Shown here: in pieces, positions 52,147 through 61,332 of the stretch | How the letters are laid out: the number at the start of each line of letters is the position of its first letter | Position numbering within the stretch: position 1 is the stretch's first letter | Assembly: GCF_014212055.1 (NCBI RefSeq) | Contig: NZ_JACJVO010000018.1 | Coordinates: 62,001 to 126,000, forward strand | Source of the DNA: Cohnella zeiphila | GTDB lineage: Bacteria; Bacillota; Bacilli; Paenibacillales; Paenibacillaceae | Direction of reading: 5' to 3' | DNA: 64,000 bases | Program-made: the position numbers and the translations under genes | Notes under the pieces: model-generated | Databases searched by the model: none | What the model was told of the DNA's origin: nothing | Seen by the model: the letters and a program-made list of their open reading frames with translations, nothing else

Positions 52147-52869
52147 CTATAGAGTGACCCAGCCGCACTTGATCGAGTTGATGACCGCTTGGGTGCGATC
52201 GTCCACTTCCATCTTCTGCAGGATGCTGCTGACGTGGTTTTTGACCGTTTTCTCGCTGATGAACAAGTGTTCCCCGATCGTCTTGTTGCTCTTGCCTTCG
52301 GCCATCAAGCGGAGCACTTCCGACTCCCGGCGCGTCAGCGGATTGTTGCCGCTCGGCACGAACTTGGTCACCGTCTCCCGGCTGGCCGCAGCGCCCGAGG
52401 CAGCGCCGATCTCGTCGAGATAGGTCATGCGGCGAAGCTGGTTGATCAGCTTGCCGGTCACTTTCGGATGGATGTAAGCGTGACCCATCGCCACCGTGCG
52501 AATGGCGTTGATCAGCGACTCGGCTTCCATATCCTTGAGCAAATAGCCCGTCGCGCCTTTGCGAAGCGTCTCGAACACATAGCTCTCGTCGTCGTGAATC
52601 GAGAGAATGATCACCTTGATCTCCGGGAAAATATCGCGGAGACGTTCCGTGGCTACCACTCCGTTCTCGATCGGCATGTTGATGTCGAGCAAGACGACGT
52701 CCGGCTTGATCCGGTTGCAGAACTCCAGCACCTGAATGCCGTCTCCGCACTCCCCGATCACCTCCAGATCGGTTTCCATGTTCAGAATGCGTTTCAGCCC
52801 TTCTCGAAAAAGCTGATGATCGTCGGCCAGAAGCACCTTGATCTTACGATTCGGGGCCTTGCTCTCCAT
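52147..52869 (-). CDS. degU: Two-component response regulator DegU
   Basis: A 240-residue NarL/FixJ-type regulator of exoenzymes, competence, motility and biofilm. The receiver domain has the acidic pocket LADDHQLF and the phosphorylation site Asp62 in LLDINMP. The C-terminal LuxR-type helix-turn-helix is PLTRRESEVLRLMAEGKSNK and EHLFISEKTVKNHVSSIL. ATG 52869 gives the family length; it overlaps the degS end by 26 bases, which ensures coupled synthesis. Its linker (about 150-172) is longer than in B. subtilis. Confidence 0.97.
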   Translation of the reverse strand: MESKAPNRKIKVLLADDHQLFREGLKRILNMETDLEVIGECGDGIQVLEFCNRIKPDVVLLDINMPIENGVVATERLRDIFPEIKVIILSIHDDESYVFETLRKGATGYLLKDMEAESLINAIRTVAMGHAYIHPKVTGKLINQLRRMTYLDEIGAASGAAASRETVTKFVPSGNNPLTRRESEVLRLMAEGKSNKTIGEHLFISEKTVKNHVSSILQKMEVDDRTQAVINSIKCGWVTL

Positions 52870-54037
52870 AATGTCCCAACTCCTTTCGCAGCTCAGCGTT
52901 AATAGGAACTTGTATGACAATGGCAGTGCCTTGGCCGAGGCTTGAATCGAATTCGATCGTACCTTGCAGCAAGTCTACCCGTTCCCTCATGCCAATCAAA
53001 CCGAACTTCGAGAACTTCTTGGCCTGGGCTTCCACGACGGCGACATCGAAGCCTTTTCCGTTGTCGCGGATGACCAATTGGATCGTCTCTTCCAGAAAAA
53101 CGATGTCCAGAGAGATAAAAGAAGCCTCGGCATGCTTCTGCGCGTTGTTGAACGCCTCCTGCACCAGTCGGAACATTGCGGCCTCCAGAGCCGATGTCAG
53201 ACGCTTCTCCCTGCCGATCGCCTCGAACTTGGCCCGAATGGACGTTCGCTCCTCGAAATCCTGAACGAACTTTCGCAAGGTCGGTACGAGACCCAAGTCA
53301 TCCAGAGCCATCGGACGAAGGTTGAAAATGATTTTGCGGATCTCCCCCAGGTCGTGGCGGAGCTGCGTTTTCAGATCGATCAGTTCGCCTCGGACCACTT
53401 CCAGTTCCTGCGTTCCGAGCATCCTCTCGGCAATCTCCGTGCGCAGCACCAGATTGGCGAGCGATTGCGCCGGACCGTCGTGTATCTCCCTGGCGATCCG
53501 CTTCCTCTCGTCCTCTTGGGCCAAAATGATCTTGAGGCCGATCATCTGGCGATTCTTGGTCGATTCGAGAATCCGCGTTACCTGCGTCAGGTCTCCCGAC
53601 AAGTAGTCGAGGACGACGCTCATCTGCGAGCCGATCGATTCGGCGCGCTCGATGGACAGCTCCACGTTGCGCGCTCGAGCCTGCAGCTCGTCGCGTCGGG
53701 CTTTGAGGTAGTTTTCCTTCTCCCGATAGACCATCAGATCGAGCTGGTAATTCGTCGCCTTCTCGTAGGCGGCTTTAATATCCCGCTCCGAGTAGCGAAC
53801 GAAGTCGCGGCTCACCTCGGTCAGCCTGATTCTCGACATTCGATAATCCCGTTCCAGCCCGTCGACCTTGTCGATCGTCGCGCTGGTCTCTTGCAATACC
53901 TTGTCCAATTCGTTCGTTAGTGAGATAAGTTCCCTACGCGCCGCCTCGCATATCTCGAAAACTTGCATCTTGCTGTCTTCCATCACTTTGACGGCGTTCT
54001 GGATAACGAGGTCGATCTCATCTATACGATAATCCAC
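52844..54037 (-). CDS. degS: Sensor histidine kinase DegS (GTG start)
   Basis: A 397-residue cytoplasmic kinase for DegU. The N-terminal half is coiled coil (about 25-180). The HisKA_3 dimerisation box REIHDGPAQSLANLVLR carries the phosphorylated histidine, and the ATPase domain has FRLVQEAFNNAQKHAEA and IRDNGKGFDV. No transmembrane helix is present, as in B. subtilis. GTG at 54037 with GAAGGAG eight bases upstream is preferred to the in-frame ATG at 54130, which would add a Pro/Gly-rich stretch atypical of DegS. Confidence 0.95.
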   Translation of the reverse strand: MDYRIDEIDLVIQNAVKVMEDSKMQVFEICEAARRELISLTNELDKVLQETSATIDKVDGLERDYRMSRIRLTEVSRDFVRYSERDIKAAYEKATNYQLDLMVYREKENYLKARRDELQARARNVELSIERAESIGSQMSVVLDYLSGDLTQVTRILESTKNRQMIGLKIILAQEDERKRIAREIHDGPAQSLANLVLRTEIAERMLGTQELEVVRGELIDLKTQLRHDLGEIRKIIFNLRPMALDDLGLVPTLRKFVQDFEERTSIRAKFEAIGREKRLTSALEAAMFRLVQEAFNNAQKHAEASFISLDIVFLEETIQLVIRDNGKGFDVAVVEAQAKKFSKFGLIGMRERVDLLQGTIEFDSSLGQGTAIVIQVPINAELRKELGHYGEQGPES

Positions 54038-54181
54038 GCGTACTGCTCCTTCGCTCAGGTGCTCGCCCGCGGCCGCATCCCCCCGTTCCCCTCTGCAAAC
54101 GCTGGGAGCCGGGGAGATTGCTTCCATCATACCATAATTGTTTCGAGCAAGGTATGCGGGGATGGGACTTTTGTACGAAGA

Positions 54182-56890
54182 TTAGTAGATTGTAATCGAT
54201 TTGGCCGCGGCTTGCCAGACGACCGTCAGTCCGAGCTGCTCCGATACGACGCGCAGCGGCACGAGAACGCGGCCGTTCTTGACCACCGGCGCAGACGGCG
54301 CCGGCACCCGCACGCCGTTCGCGATCAGGTCCGACTGCCCCGGCCACAACTCGAGCATCCGGTCTCCACGCAGCACGGTCACACGCTTCAGCGTCTGCTC
54401 CCAAGTGGTATCTCCGCCAAGCGCGTCGGAGATGAAGCGCAGCGGTACGTACGTCGTTCCTTTCTGCACGAGCGGCTCGGCGTCGAGCTGGACGGTGGAC
54501 GTACCGACCTTGGCCGTCTTGCTGCCGATGTGAAGCAACACGCTCGTGCTTTGAGGCTTGATCGTCTGAGGAGGATATTGCAGCTTCAGATTGTCGAAGG
54601 CGACTTCCCCTTGCAAAGCCCGCTCGTCTTGCGCTTCGACCGGATCGACCACGTACAGCTTCGTCAGCTTGGCGGGATAAGAGATGCCGGCTTCGGTCAG
54701 ATCGACGCGCACCGTTTTCCAGCCCGACCAGTCGATGGCGTCGGCGATCGTCGCATACTTGATCGCGCCTTTTGAATCCGTGAACTCCGCCCGCAGCCAG
54801 TTGCCGCTGTTGTCGCCGGACACGTCGAGCGTCATCGCGCTCGGTCCGCCGTCTACCGTAATGCCCTTGCCTCCGTTAAACATTGCATAGGCGTACAACT
54901 TGTTGCCGGCACCGCTTGTAAAATCGTATTTCAAATCGAGCGCCTTCGACGTCTCGTGCCCCGGCAGCCCGGTCACGAGCGAGACGCTTCCTTGGGTTGC
55001 TCCGGACGGAAGATCGGCATAACTGATGGTGTAGCCGACGTTCTCGAAGTCTTCCAACTTCTTCTCCGTTCCCGGAGCGAGGACGACCATTGTCGAGAAG
55101 CCTTGGTAGCGCGCGATCGCGTAGGCCGCCGTCGCCTTCTCGTTGACGCTCTGAATCGTGATTTTGCCGTCGGCCGCATTCGCCGTGAAGCCCTTGAACT
55201 CCCACTTGATCGCGGAAGCCGGTACCGGCAGCTCGCGCCCATCCTTCAACCTCGCCGTCACCGGCACCGATATCGAGGATCCGGCCGCCAACAGCGTCGT
55301 GCTCGGGGCTATCGTCAGCTGGTCGATCTGATCCGCCCCGATCACTTCGATGTCGACGCTGTCGCTCGCGCTTCCGGCTTTGACCGTCAGCTTGGCCGTT
55401 CCTTCCTTCGTCGCCTGGAACACGCCGTTCTGGAACGAGCCGATCGCCTTGTCCATGCTCCACGTCGGCGTCAGTCCGCTCGGATCGATCGGGTTATAGT
55501 ACGTATCGTAAGCTTTGAGGGCATAGTTCGTCTGCTGTCCGATGAAAAGCGTCTTTTCCCCGCTGGCGACAATCCCTTTGATCGCCCCTTGCGGCGCCGT
55601 CGTATAGACGCCGATGCCGTCCGCGACTTGCCGCTGCGTCGTCCCGAAGGAAGTCGGATGCGCAAGCGTCACGTCGAAATCCCCGAGCGGCCGGGTCACC
55701 ATCGTCGTCGAACCGCCGCCGTCCATGTTGACGCCTTTCCAGACTCCGAGCTTCACCATGATATCTTGCAGCTGGCTCAGGGGCACCCCTTTGAGCCCGC
55801 CGTTCTCTTCCACCGTGATCAGGTAGGCCGTCTTGCCGTCCTGCGAATAGCCGACGGCCGTACGCGCGCGCGCCGAAGAACCGCTCAGACCGCTCACGTC
55901 GCGCGAGAAAGATGAGGCTTTGCCGTTATCCACCAGAATCGTATGCCCGCTGACCATCATCTGGAACGACGAAGGATCGTACGTCTTGCCGTTCGTCAGC
56001 GAGGTCAGGCTGTAATTGGACGTCACTTGAGTACCCACCGACAGATGGGTCCGAATAAAATCGGCTGCCGACTTGTGCCCGCGAAGGATATAACCGTTTT
56101 CCGGCACCGGTGTCGTAATCTCCTGCCCATCCGACACCTCCGTCACAACGCCGTCCACGACCAGCGCTTCCGTCGGCGTCGTGCCGCTATTCATCGGCCG
56201 CTGCGAAGCGGTCCAATTGTCCGTATAGATATACATCGCGTCCGCATGGCTGTAAGCGTCGTCAGGTTCGGTCTTGTAGGCGCTTTTGTTCACGCCGGTG
56301 AGCGGAAAAGTCGATCCGTCCGCCGCCTGAACCGTGCCGCTAAACGAAAATTCGTCGATAATCGGCGTCCGGTCCTTCGTCACGCCGAACGCGTACATTC
56401 CCGTCAGCTTGGACGTGCTGGAGATCAGCTCTCCGGAGCGAATCTCCGCGCCGAGCGGCGCCCCTTCGCTGCTGGTGGCCGTGTTGAACACGTCGCCGTT
56501 GATACCGGCTACCGCCCCCGTCTCCTTCGCCATTCCGCCGACCGATTGGCGCGCCGTTACGCTGCCTGCTTTTCCGGTCATCGCATTCAATTGCACGTAA
56601 GGATTCGTCAGATCGACCTGCACCACATGAACCAATTGCGTCAGCTTCGAAGAGTCCGACGACACCCACTGGTAGTCGATCTGCTTCGCTCCCGCCGTAA
56701 TGTTCGTCTCGTCCTGCTTCACCAGCTTGTACGTAACCGCAGCCTTAACCGTAGCTGCCGACGCCACCTGCGCCTTCCCAAGCGGAAGCACCGTCGCTCC
56801 CACCGCCGAAGTCATCACCAACGTTCCCGCAATTACGGGAATTAGACATTTTCTGCACCAGCCGTTTAACGTACGAAATCTCTCAGACAT
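54182..56890 (-). CDS. Secreted phosphodiester glycosidase with copper-amine-oxidase-N-type stalk domain
   Basis: The 902-residue protein starts with a signal peptide (hydrophobic CLIPVIAGTLVMTSAVGATV near 15-34, cleavage near ASAA). A phosphodiester glycosidase domain (NAGPA family, about 115-430) follows, with GINGDVFN near 140, RTAVGYSQDG near 345 and NMDGGGSTTMV near 385, the family's catalytic surroundings. Then come Ig-like segments (about 435-600), a carbohydrate-binding-like region and a C-terminal Cu_amine_oxidN1-type domain (about 780-902; TYVPLRFISDALGG, RVLVPLRVVSEQLGL). It would remove GlcNAc-1-phosphate-like caps from polymers outside the cell. SD AGGAGAG lies before ATG; a 9-base inverted repeat stands in the leader. 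Confidence 0.88.
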   Translation of the reverse strand: MSERFRTLNGWCRKCLIPVIAGTLVMTSAVGATVLPLGKAQVASAATVKAAVTYKLVKQDETNITAGAKQIDYQWVSSDSSKLTQLVHVVQVDLTNPYVQLNAMTGKAGSVTARQSVGGMAKETGAVAGINGDVFNTATSSEGAPLGAEIRSGELISSTSKLTGMYAFGVTKDRTPIIDEFSFSGTVQAADGSTFPLTGVNKSAYKTEPDDAYSHADAMYIYTDNWTASQRPMNSGTTPTEALVVDGVVTEVSDGQEITTPVPENGYILRGHKSAADFIRTHLSVGTQVTSNYSLTSLTNGKTYDPSSFQMMVSGHTILVDNGKASSFSRDVSGLSGSSARARTAVGYSQDGKTAYLITVEENGGLKGVPLSQLQDIMVKLGVWKGVNMDGGGSTTMVTRPLGDFDVTLAHPTSFGTTQRQVADGIGVYTTAPQGAIKGIVASGEKTLFIGQQTNYALKAYDTYYNPIDPSGLTPTWSMDKAIGSFQNGVFQATKEGTAKLTVKAGSASDSVDIEVIGADQIDQLTIAPSTTLLAAGSSISVPVTARLKDGRELPVPASAIKWEFKGFTANAADGKITIQSVNEKATAAYAIARYQGFSTMVVLAPGTEKKLEDFENVGYTISYADLPSGATQGSVSLVTGLPGHETSKALDLKYDFTSGAGNKLYAYAMFNGGKGITVDGGPSAMTLDVSGDNSGNWLRAEFTDSKGAIKYATIADAIDWSGWKTVRVDLTEAGISYPAKLTKLYVVDPVEAQDERALQGEVAFDNLKLQYPPQTIKPQSTSVLLHIGSKTAKVGTSTVQLDAEPLVQKGTTYVPLRFISDALGGDTTWEQTLKRVTVLRGDRMLELWPGQSDLIANGVRVPAPSAPVVKNGRVLVPLRVVSEQLGLTVVWQAAAKSITIY

Positions 56891-56900
56891 GCTTCTCTCC

Positions 56901-56931
56901 TATTTAGTAAGTGATAAGGTCCTACTAAATA
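56901..56931. promoter_or_regulatory. Inverted repeat TATTTAGTA-N13-TACTAAATA before the glycosidase gene
   Basis: A perfect 9-base inverted repeat ends 11 bases before the start codon and directly flanks the ribosome site. As RNA it forms a hairpin that could hide that site; as DNA it could be an operator. I recognise no known regulator. Confidence 0.5.
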
Positions 56932-57001
56932 AGACTCAAAATCCGGCAAAAAGTTACTTGATTGATAGTTTGCTATGAAATTTCTCATTTTGGCTGGCGA
57001 C

Positions 57002-57031
57002 AAAAAAAGCCACTCCGACTGGGAGTGACTT
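57002..57031 (-). terminator. Intrinsic terminator of manC
   Basis: Minus-strand AAGTCACTCC, loop CAGTC, GGAGTGGCTT and then TTTTTTG. It begins 16 bases after the manC stop codon. Confidence 0.92.
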
Positions 57032-57046
57032 CGTTGCGTTCGATAG

Positions 57047-58375
57047 TTAAACTGCCCAAACGTCGGCTTCCGTCAGTTCCGGACCGCTCTGCACTTCCAT
57101 CAGCTCCAGATCCGTCGCCGCCGTCAAAGAATGTCGAACCATCGGGGAGATCCGTATGACGTCGCCCGCTCGAATCGGTTTGCGTTCCCCGTCCAGTTCA
57201 ATCTCCCCTTCTCCAAAAAGGACCGTCCATACTTCCTGCCGTTTACGATGAAAATGAGACTCGAGCCCTTTGCCCGCCCGAATGCTCATGCGGCGTGTCA
57301 GCATCTCCGATTCTTCATCGTAACGGTTATAGTCCGTGACCCGATACCATCCCCACGGGCACTCCTCGTACATGGTCCGCTGATCGAACGTAAGCACTTC
57401 TTTTAGCCGCGGGCTCGCCCCTTTGTCGGATACCAGGATTCCGTCTGGACTGACCGCTACCACCGCATCCGAGATGCCCAGCACCGCGACAGGAATGTCG
57501 AGTTCGTTGATCAAGTGTGTGTTCTTGCTGTCGTGCGACAACGATCCTTTGCCGATGAGCGGCGTATCCATCTCCTCCGAAAGTGTGTTCCAAGTGCCGA
57601 GGTCCTTCCATGAACCGCGATAAGGCAGCACCGCGATTCGCTCCGTCTTCTCCACCACCTGGTGATCGAAGCTGATCTTCGGCAGTTCCCCATACCTCCG
57701 CTTCAAATCCTCGAACGCTGTCGGTATCCCCAGCTTCTCAACTTGCTGAACCAACCAGCCGACCCGGAACGCAAATACCCCGCAGTTCCAAAGCGCATTC
57801 CGACCGATTAACCGCGCCGCTTCCTCCTCCGGCGGTTTCTCGCGAAAATGACTGACAGCCTGGTACGGCTTCTCTTCCCCGCTCTCGGGCACGGGCACGA
57901 TATAGCCATACTTCTCCGAAGGAAACGTTGGCTCAACCCCGATCAGCGCCAGATCGGACTCACTGCTTTCCACGATCTCCCGCAGCTCCTGCACCTTGGA
58001 GAAAAAGTGATCCTCCACGTACGAATCCACCGGAAGCACCGCTACCGCTTCATCCTCGCCCATTCCCTCGACGCTATGTAAATATGAGACTGCGAGGGCA
58101 ATCGCCGGGAACGTGTCCCTCCGCTCTGGCTCCATCACTACCGGCACCTGCGGACCAATCTGGCTGTAAAGAATATCCACTTGTGACCGGCTCGTCGCCA
58201 CCACCGCATCCGATTGAAGGCCCACTCGTTCCAGCTGCCTCCACACCCGCTGCACCATCGACTCCAACCCGCCGCTCGGCGTCTCCAGCACCTTCAAGAA
58301 CTGCTTCGACCTCGAGTCGTTGGACAGCGGCCACAACCTTTTCCCCGATCCTCCGGACAGCAAGACGATTTTCAT
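57047..58375 (-). CDS. manC: Mannose-1-phosphate guanylyltransferase / mannose-6-phosphate isomerase
   Basis: The 442-residue bifunctional type: the nucleotidyltransferase part (LSGGSGKRLWPLSND near 6-20, EPERRDTFPAIALA near 80-93) makes GDP-mannose, and the cupin part at the C-terminus (MSIRAGKGLESHFHRKRQEV, GEGEIELDGE) is the type II isomerase. It is about 20-30 residues shorter than enteric ManC. ATG at 58375 has GAGGTGA upstream; GTG 58384 and ATG 58381 also lie in frame. It supplies mannose for surface glycans, probably the S-layer or exopolysaccharide. The gene stands alone between two terminators. Confidence 0.93.
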   Translation of the reverse strand: MKIVLLSGGSGKRLWPLSNDSRSKQFLKVLETPSGGLESMVQRVWRQLERVGLQSDAVVATSRSQVDILYSQIGPQVPVVMEPERRDTFPAIALAVSYLHSVEGMGEDEAVAVLPVDSYVEDHFFSKVQELREIVESSESDLALIGVEPTFPSEKYGYIVPVPESGEEKPYQAVSHFREKPPEEEAARLIGRNALWNCGVFAFRVGWLVQQVEKLGIPTAFEDLKRRYGELPKISFDHQVVEKTERIAVLPYRGSWKDLGTWNTLSEEMDTPLIGKGSLSHDSKNTHLINELDIPVAVLGISDAVVAVSPDGILVSDKGASPRLKEVLTFDQRTMYEECPWGWYRVTDYNRYDEESEMLTRRMSIRAGKGLESHFHRKRQEVWTVLFGEGEIELDGERKPIRAGDVIRISPMVRHSLTAATDLELMEVQSGPELTEADVWAV

Positions 58376-58464
58376 TCGCATCACCTCATATGCTTAATGC
58401 GTTGCAGTCCCTTATTTATTAACCATCCTGATCCGTATGCTATCATCTCGGGTTTCATGCAAAT

Positions 58465-58514
58465 AGAAAAAAAGAAAGCTACTCCAAACGAGTTTTCCTC
58501 GTTGGAGTAGCTTT
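58465..58514 (-). terminator. Long perfect hairpin terminator downstream of rmlA
   Basis: Minus-strand AAAGCTACTCCAACGAG, loop GAAAA, and its complement with one bulge, followed by CTTTCTTTTTTT. It lies about 165 bases after rmlA and 90 bases before manC. The bases between it and rmlA show nothing else. Confidence 0.9.
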
Positions 58515-58678
58515 ACTATTTATTTATAGAACATAGTCCCGATTAGCTCGCCTTGACGGCCTTTGGGAAGAGTTCGTTTATAAGCAATTCAAAAATAGTT
58601 TTAGCGTAAATCATAACATGGCTGAACTCTTCTTGACTGGCAGAATTGAAGTGGCAATTTGACATTTAACAACAGGAA

Positions 58679-59560
58679 TTACTTCTTCAATTCATCAGCT
58701 AATCTCAACAAATACTGGCCATATTCGTTCTTTTTCATGGGCTCCGCCAATTTCAGCAACTCTTCTTTCGTGATATAACCAAGGCGGTAAGCAACTTCTT
58801 CGAGACAAGCAACCTTCATTCCCTGCCTCTTTTCAATTGTCTCAATAAATTGAGAGGCTTCCAGAAGAGACTCGTGCGTCCCGGAATCGAGCCAAGCAAA
58901 TCCTCGCCCCAACAGCTCGACATTCAGATCTCCGGACTCCAAGTAAAGCTTGTTAAGATCCGTAATCTCGAGTTCTCCACGTTCCGAAGGCCGGATGCTT
59001 TTCGCCATCTCAACGACTCGATTATCGTAAAAGTAGAGACCGGTGACCGCGTAGTTCGACTTCGGCTGCAAGGGTTTCTCTTCGATCGATATCGCTCTCC
59101 GATTCTCGTCGAATTCGACGACTCCAAATCTTTGGGGATCCTTAACCGCGTAGCCAAATACAGTAGCTACTCTTTCCTTCTTGGCCACACTCTGCAGTAC
59201 CTTCGTAAATCCTTGTCCATAGAAAATATTATCACCTAAAATAAGTGCCACACGGTCTTCGCCTATGAACGACTCGCCGATCAGGAACGCCTGTGCCAGT
59301 CCATCCGGACGTGGTTGCTCGGCATAAGAGAACGTTACTCCAAGATCACCCCCGTCTCCAAGCAGTTGCTTGAAACGAGGGGTATCCTCCGGGGTCGAGA
59401 TGATTAGAATCTCGCGAATACCGGCCAGCATCAGTACAGAGATCGGGTAATAGATCATAGGCTTATCATATACGGGCAGCAACTGCTTGGACACGGTCTT
59501 CGTTAGTGGATAAAGCCGGGTTCCGCTCCCTCCCGCAAGAACAATCCCTTTCAACTTCAT
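58679..59560 (-). CDS. rmlA: Glucose-1-phosphate thymidylyltransferase
   Basis: Makes dTDP-glucose, the first step to dTDP-rhamnose and related sugars. The 293-residue product has [20 protein letters not shown] near 4-23, [15 protein letters not shown] near 24-38 and the ILGDNIFYG metal-site block near 107. rmlB, rmlC and rmlD proper are not in this window. Start: ATG 59560 abuts the ribosome site GGGAGGG, while an in-frame TTG at 59554 has ideal spacing and gives the canonical MKGIVLAGG; the true start may be the TTG. It is 143 bases away from the SLH gene, behind that gene's terminator. Confidence 0.95.
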   Translation of the reverse strand: MKLKGIVLAGGSGTRLYPLTKTVSKQLLPVYDKPMIYYPISVLMLAGIREILIISTPEDTPRFKQLLGDGGDLGVTFSYAEQPRPDGLAQAFLIGESFIGEDRVALILGDNIFYGQGFTKVLQSVAKKERVATVFGYAVKDPQRFGVVEFDENRRAISIEEKPLQPKSNYAVTGLYFYDNRVVEMAKSIRPSERGELEITDLNKLYLESGDLNVELLGRGFAWLDSGTHESLLEASQFIETIEKRQGMKVACLEEVAYRLGYITKEELLKLAEPMKKNEYGQYLLRLADELKK

Positions 59561-59631
59561 CCCTCCCATTAAAGCTTTTCTTCTTATCCTATACTTTCGA
59601 CACAAGTTCGCACATTCATTACTTTGATTAC

Positions 59632-59668
59632 AAAAAACAAGATGAGGACCCCGAAGGGTCCCCATCTC
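59632..59668 (-). terminator. Intrinsic terminator of the SLH protein gene
   Basis: Minus-strand GATGGGGACCC, loop TTCG, GGGTCCTCATC, followed by TTGTTTTTTG. It starts about 35 bases after the stop codon. Confidence 0.93.
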
Positions 59669-59703
59669 GTTCAACCTCATTAAAAGGCGAGACACCCATT
59701 AAC

Positions 59704-61293
59704 TTAGTTGATAAAGTCGACGTCCGTCAGGAAGCGCAGTACCATTGCAGAAGCTTCAGCACGAGTTGCCGTAGCATTCGGGCTCAACTTCGTTGCAGAT
59801 TGGCCTTTAACGACTCCTTCTTGAACAGCCACAGCAAAATCCGCCTTCGACCAAGTCAGAGACTTAGCGTCAGTGAATGCTGCCAGAGCAGTGGACACTT
59901 GCGCGTCCGTCAGCGAGACGTCTTTACCAGCGAACTTCATGGCGCGAACGACCATGGCAGCAAGTTCTTGGCGAGAAATGTTAGCGTTCGGCTTGAACGT
60001 GCCATCGGTATAACCGTTGATAATGCCAGCTTTCGCAGCAGCAGCTACGTTGCCTGCATACCAAGCAGTTGCGGACAGGTCAGAGAACTTATCCGTCGTG
60101 CCGTTGGTCGTCAGACCCAGTGCGCGAACAATAATCGCCGCAAACTCAGCGCGGGTAATCGTACGGTTCGGTGCGAACGTATTCTCACCAACTCCGTTGA
60201 CGATCAGGTTGGTAGCCAGCTTCTCTACTTCCGGTTGCGACCAGTGGCCAGCCAAGTCCGCGAAGGTCTTGGTGTCAACCGAGATCACCGTGTAGATGCT
60301 GTTACCTGTCCGCTTCAGCGTAGCAACCGTCTTGCCGTCCGTCGTCGTTACCGACGTCGGTACGAAGGACAGTTCGCTCGCTGTCGGATCGTAAACCACG
60401 CCGACCACGTTAGCGGATGCATCCGGAGTCTCGCTCAGCGTAAACGCACGAGAGAGATAAGTACCGAAGTCGTTAAGCTCCTTCGTTTTGTCTCCAGCGA
60501 TCGCAGTGATCTTGAAGTCCCTTGCATCAGCAAGTTCCTTACCGCCAACATTCGTCACAGCAGTCGTTACAGCCTTAGCTGCATCGTCAGACAGCTTCGA
60601 GATGTCGACACGAATCGTCAAAGCGTCAACCGTTACTCCGAGGGAGGCGGCCAGGTCTTCGAGATTCAGTGCGCTCAGCGGAAGCGTGTAAGTAACGTCA
60701 CCTGCAACCAGCGTCAACGTAGTGCCTTTCAGCAATGCGGAAGCCGGAAGAAGCGCGAATTCACCGGACAGGTTCAGCGTAGCGGAACCATTGCCTGCAG
60801 TAAATGCACTTTCAAGAGCCGAAGAGTTGACGTTACCGTCAGTTCCGACCGAAATCGTGCTGCCGGAAACAGCAGAACCGCCACCTACAACGCCGACGTC
60901 GAAACCACTACCATTGACCGATGTCGCTTCCTTCAGTTGGCCTTCGTAGAAGTATTGGAAATTCAAGTGACTGTAAGTTCCAAAGATCGGATTATAAACG
61001 TTGTCAAACGCAAACTTATAACCCTTTCCTTCTTCAAAGCCAACGTAGGTAGCATAAACATAAGTCGTATAGGTTGAAGTGTATACAGCGATCGGAAGTT
61101 TTGTCTCCCAGTAAGCATTATATACGTCTTCATCAACATATACTGCACCAGTAGCAGATCCCGTCGTTCCGTATTTCGTATAGTGCACTCCAGCAAAGCC
61201 CGAAGCGGCATAAGCGAGAATAGGCACCAGCATCGATACGGTCATGAGCAGAGCGATAAGTCCGGCCGTCTTGCGCATAAACAGCTTTTTCAT
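59704..61293 (-). CDS. S-layer homology (SLH) domain surface protein
   Basis: A 529-residue secreted protein: signal peptide (basic start, hydrophobic TAGLIALLMTVSMLVPILAY, cleavage near AYAAS), an unrecognised aromatic Tyr/Phe-rich region (about 30-125), a Ser/Gly/Val-rich middle part and three C-terminal SLH modules (about 345-395, 405-460, 470-525; FADLAGHWSQPEVEKLA, FSDLSATAWYAG, FTDAKSLTWSKADFA, each with an ITRAEF-type turn). SLH modules bind pyruvylated cell-wall polymers. SD AAAGGAGGTG is among the strongest in the window, so high expression is likely. It starts 39 bases after the polymerase gene, probably in one transcript with it. Confidence 0.93.
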   Translation of the reverse strand: MKKLFMRKTAGLIALLMTVSMLVPILAYAASGFAGVHYTKYGTTGSATGAVYVDEDVYNAYWETKLPIAVYTSTYTTYVYATYVGFEEGKGYKFAFDNVYNPIFGTYSHLNFQYFYEGQLKEATSVNGSGFDVGVVGGGSAVSGSTISVGTDGNVNSSALESAFTAGNGSATLNLSGEFALLPASALLKGTTLTLVAGDVTYTLPLSALNLEDLAASLGVTVDALTIRVDISKLSDDAAKAVTTAVTNVGGKELADARDFKITAIAGDKTKELNDFGTYLSRAFTLSETPDASANVVGVVYDPTASELSFVPTSVTTTDGKTVATLKRTGNSIYTVISVDTKTFADLAGHWSQPEVEKLATNLIVNGVGENTFAPNRTITRAEFAAIIVRALGLTTNGTTDKFSDLSATAWYAGNVAAAAKAGIINGYTDGTFKPNANISRQELAAMVVRAMKFAGKDVSLTDAQVSTALAAFTDAKSLTWSKADFAVAVQEGVVKGQSATKLSPNATATRAEASAMVLRFLTDVDFIN

Positions 61294-61332
61294 CTTTTTT
61301 CACCTCCTTTCAATAGAATACGAGCTTGCGAG

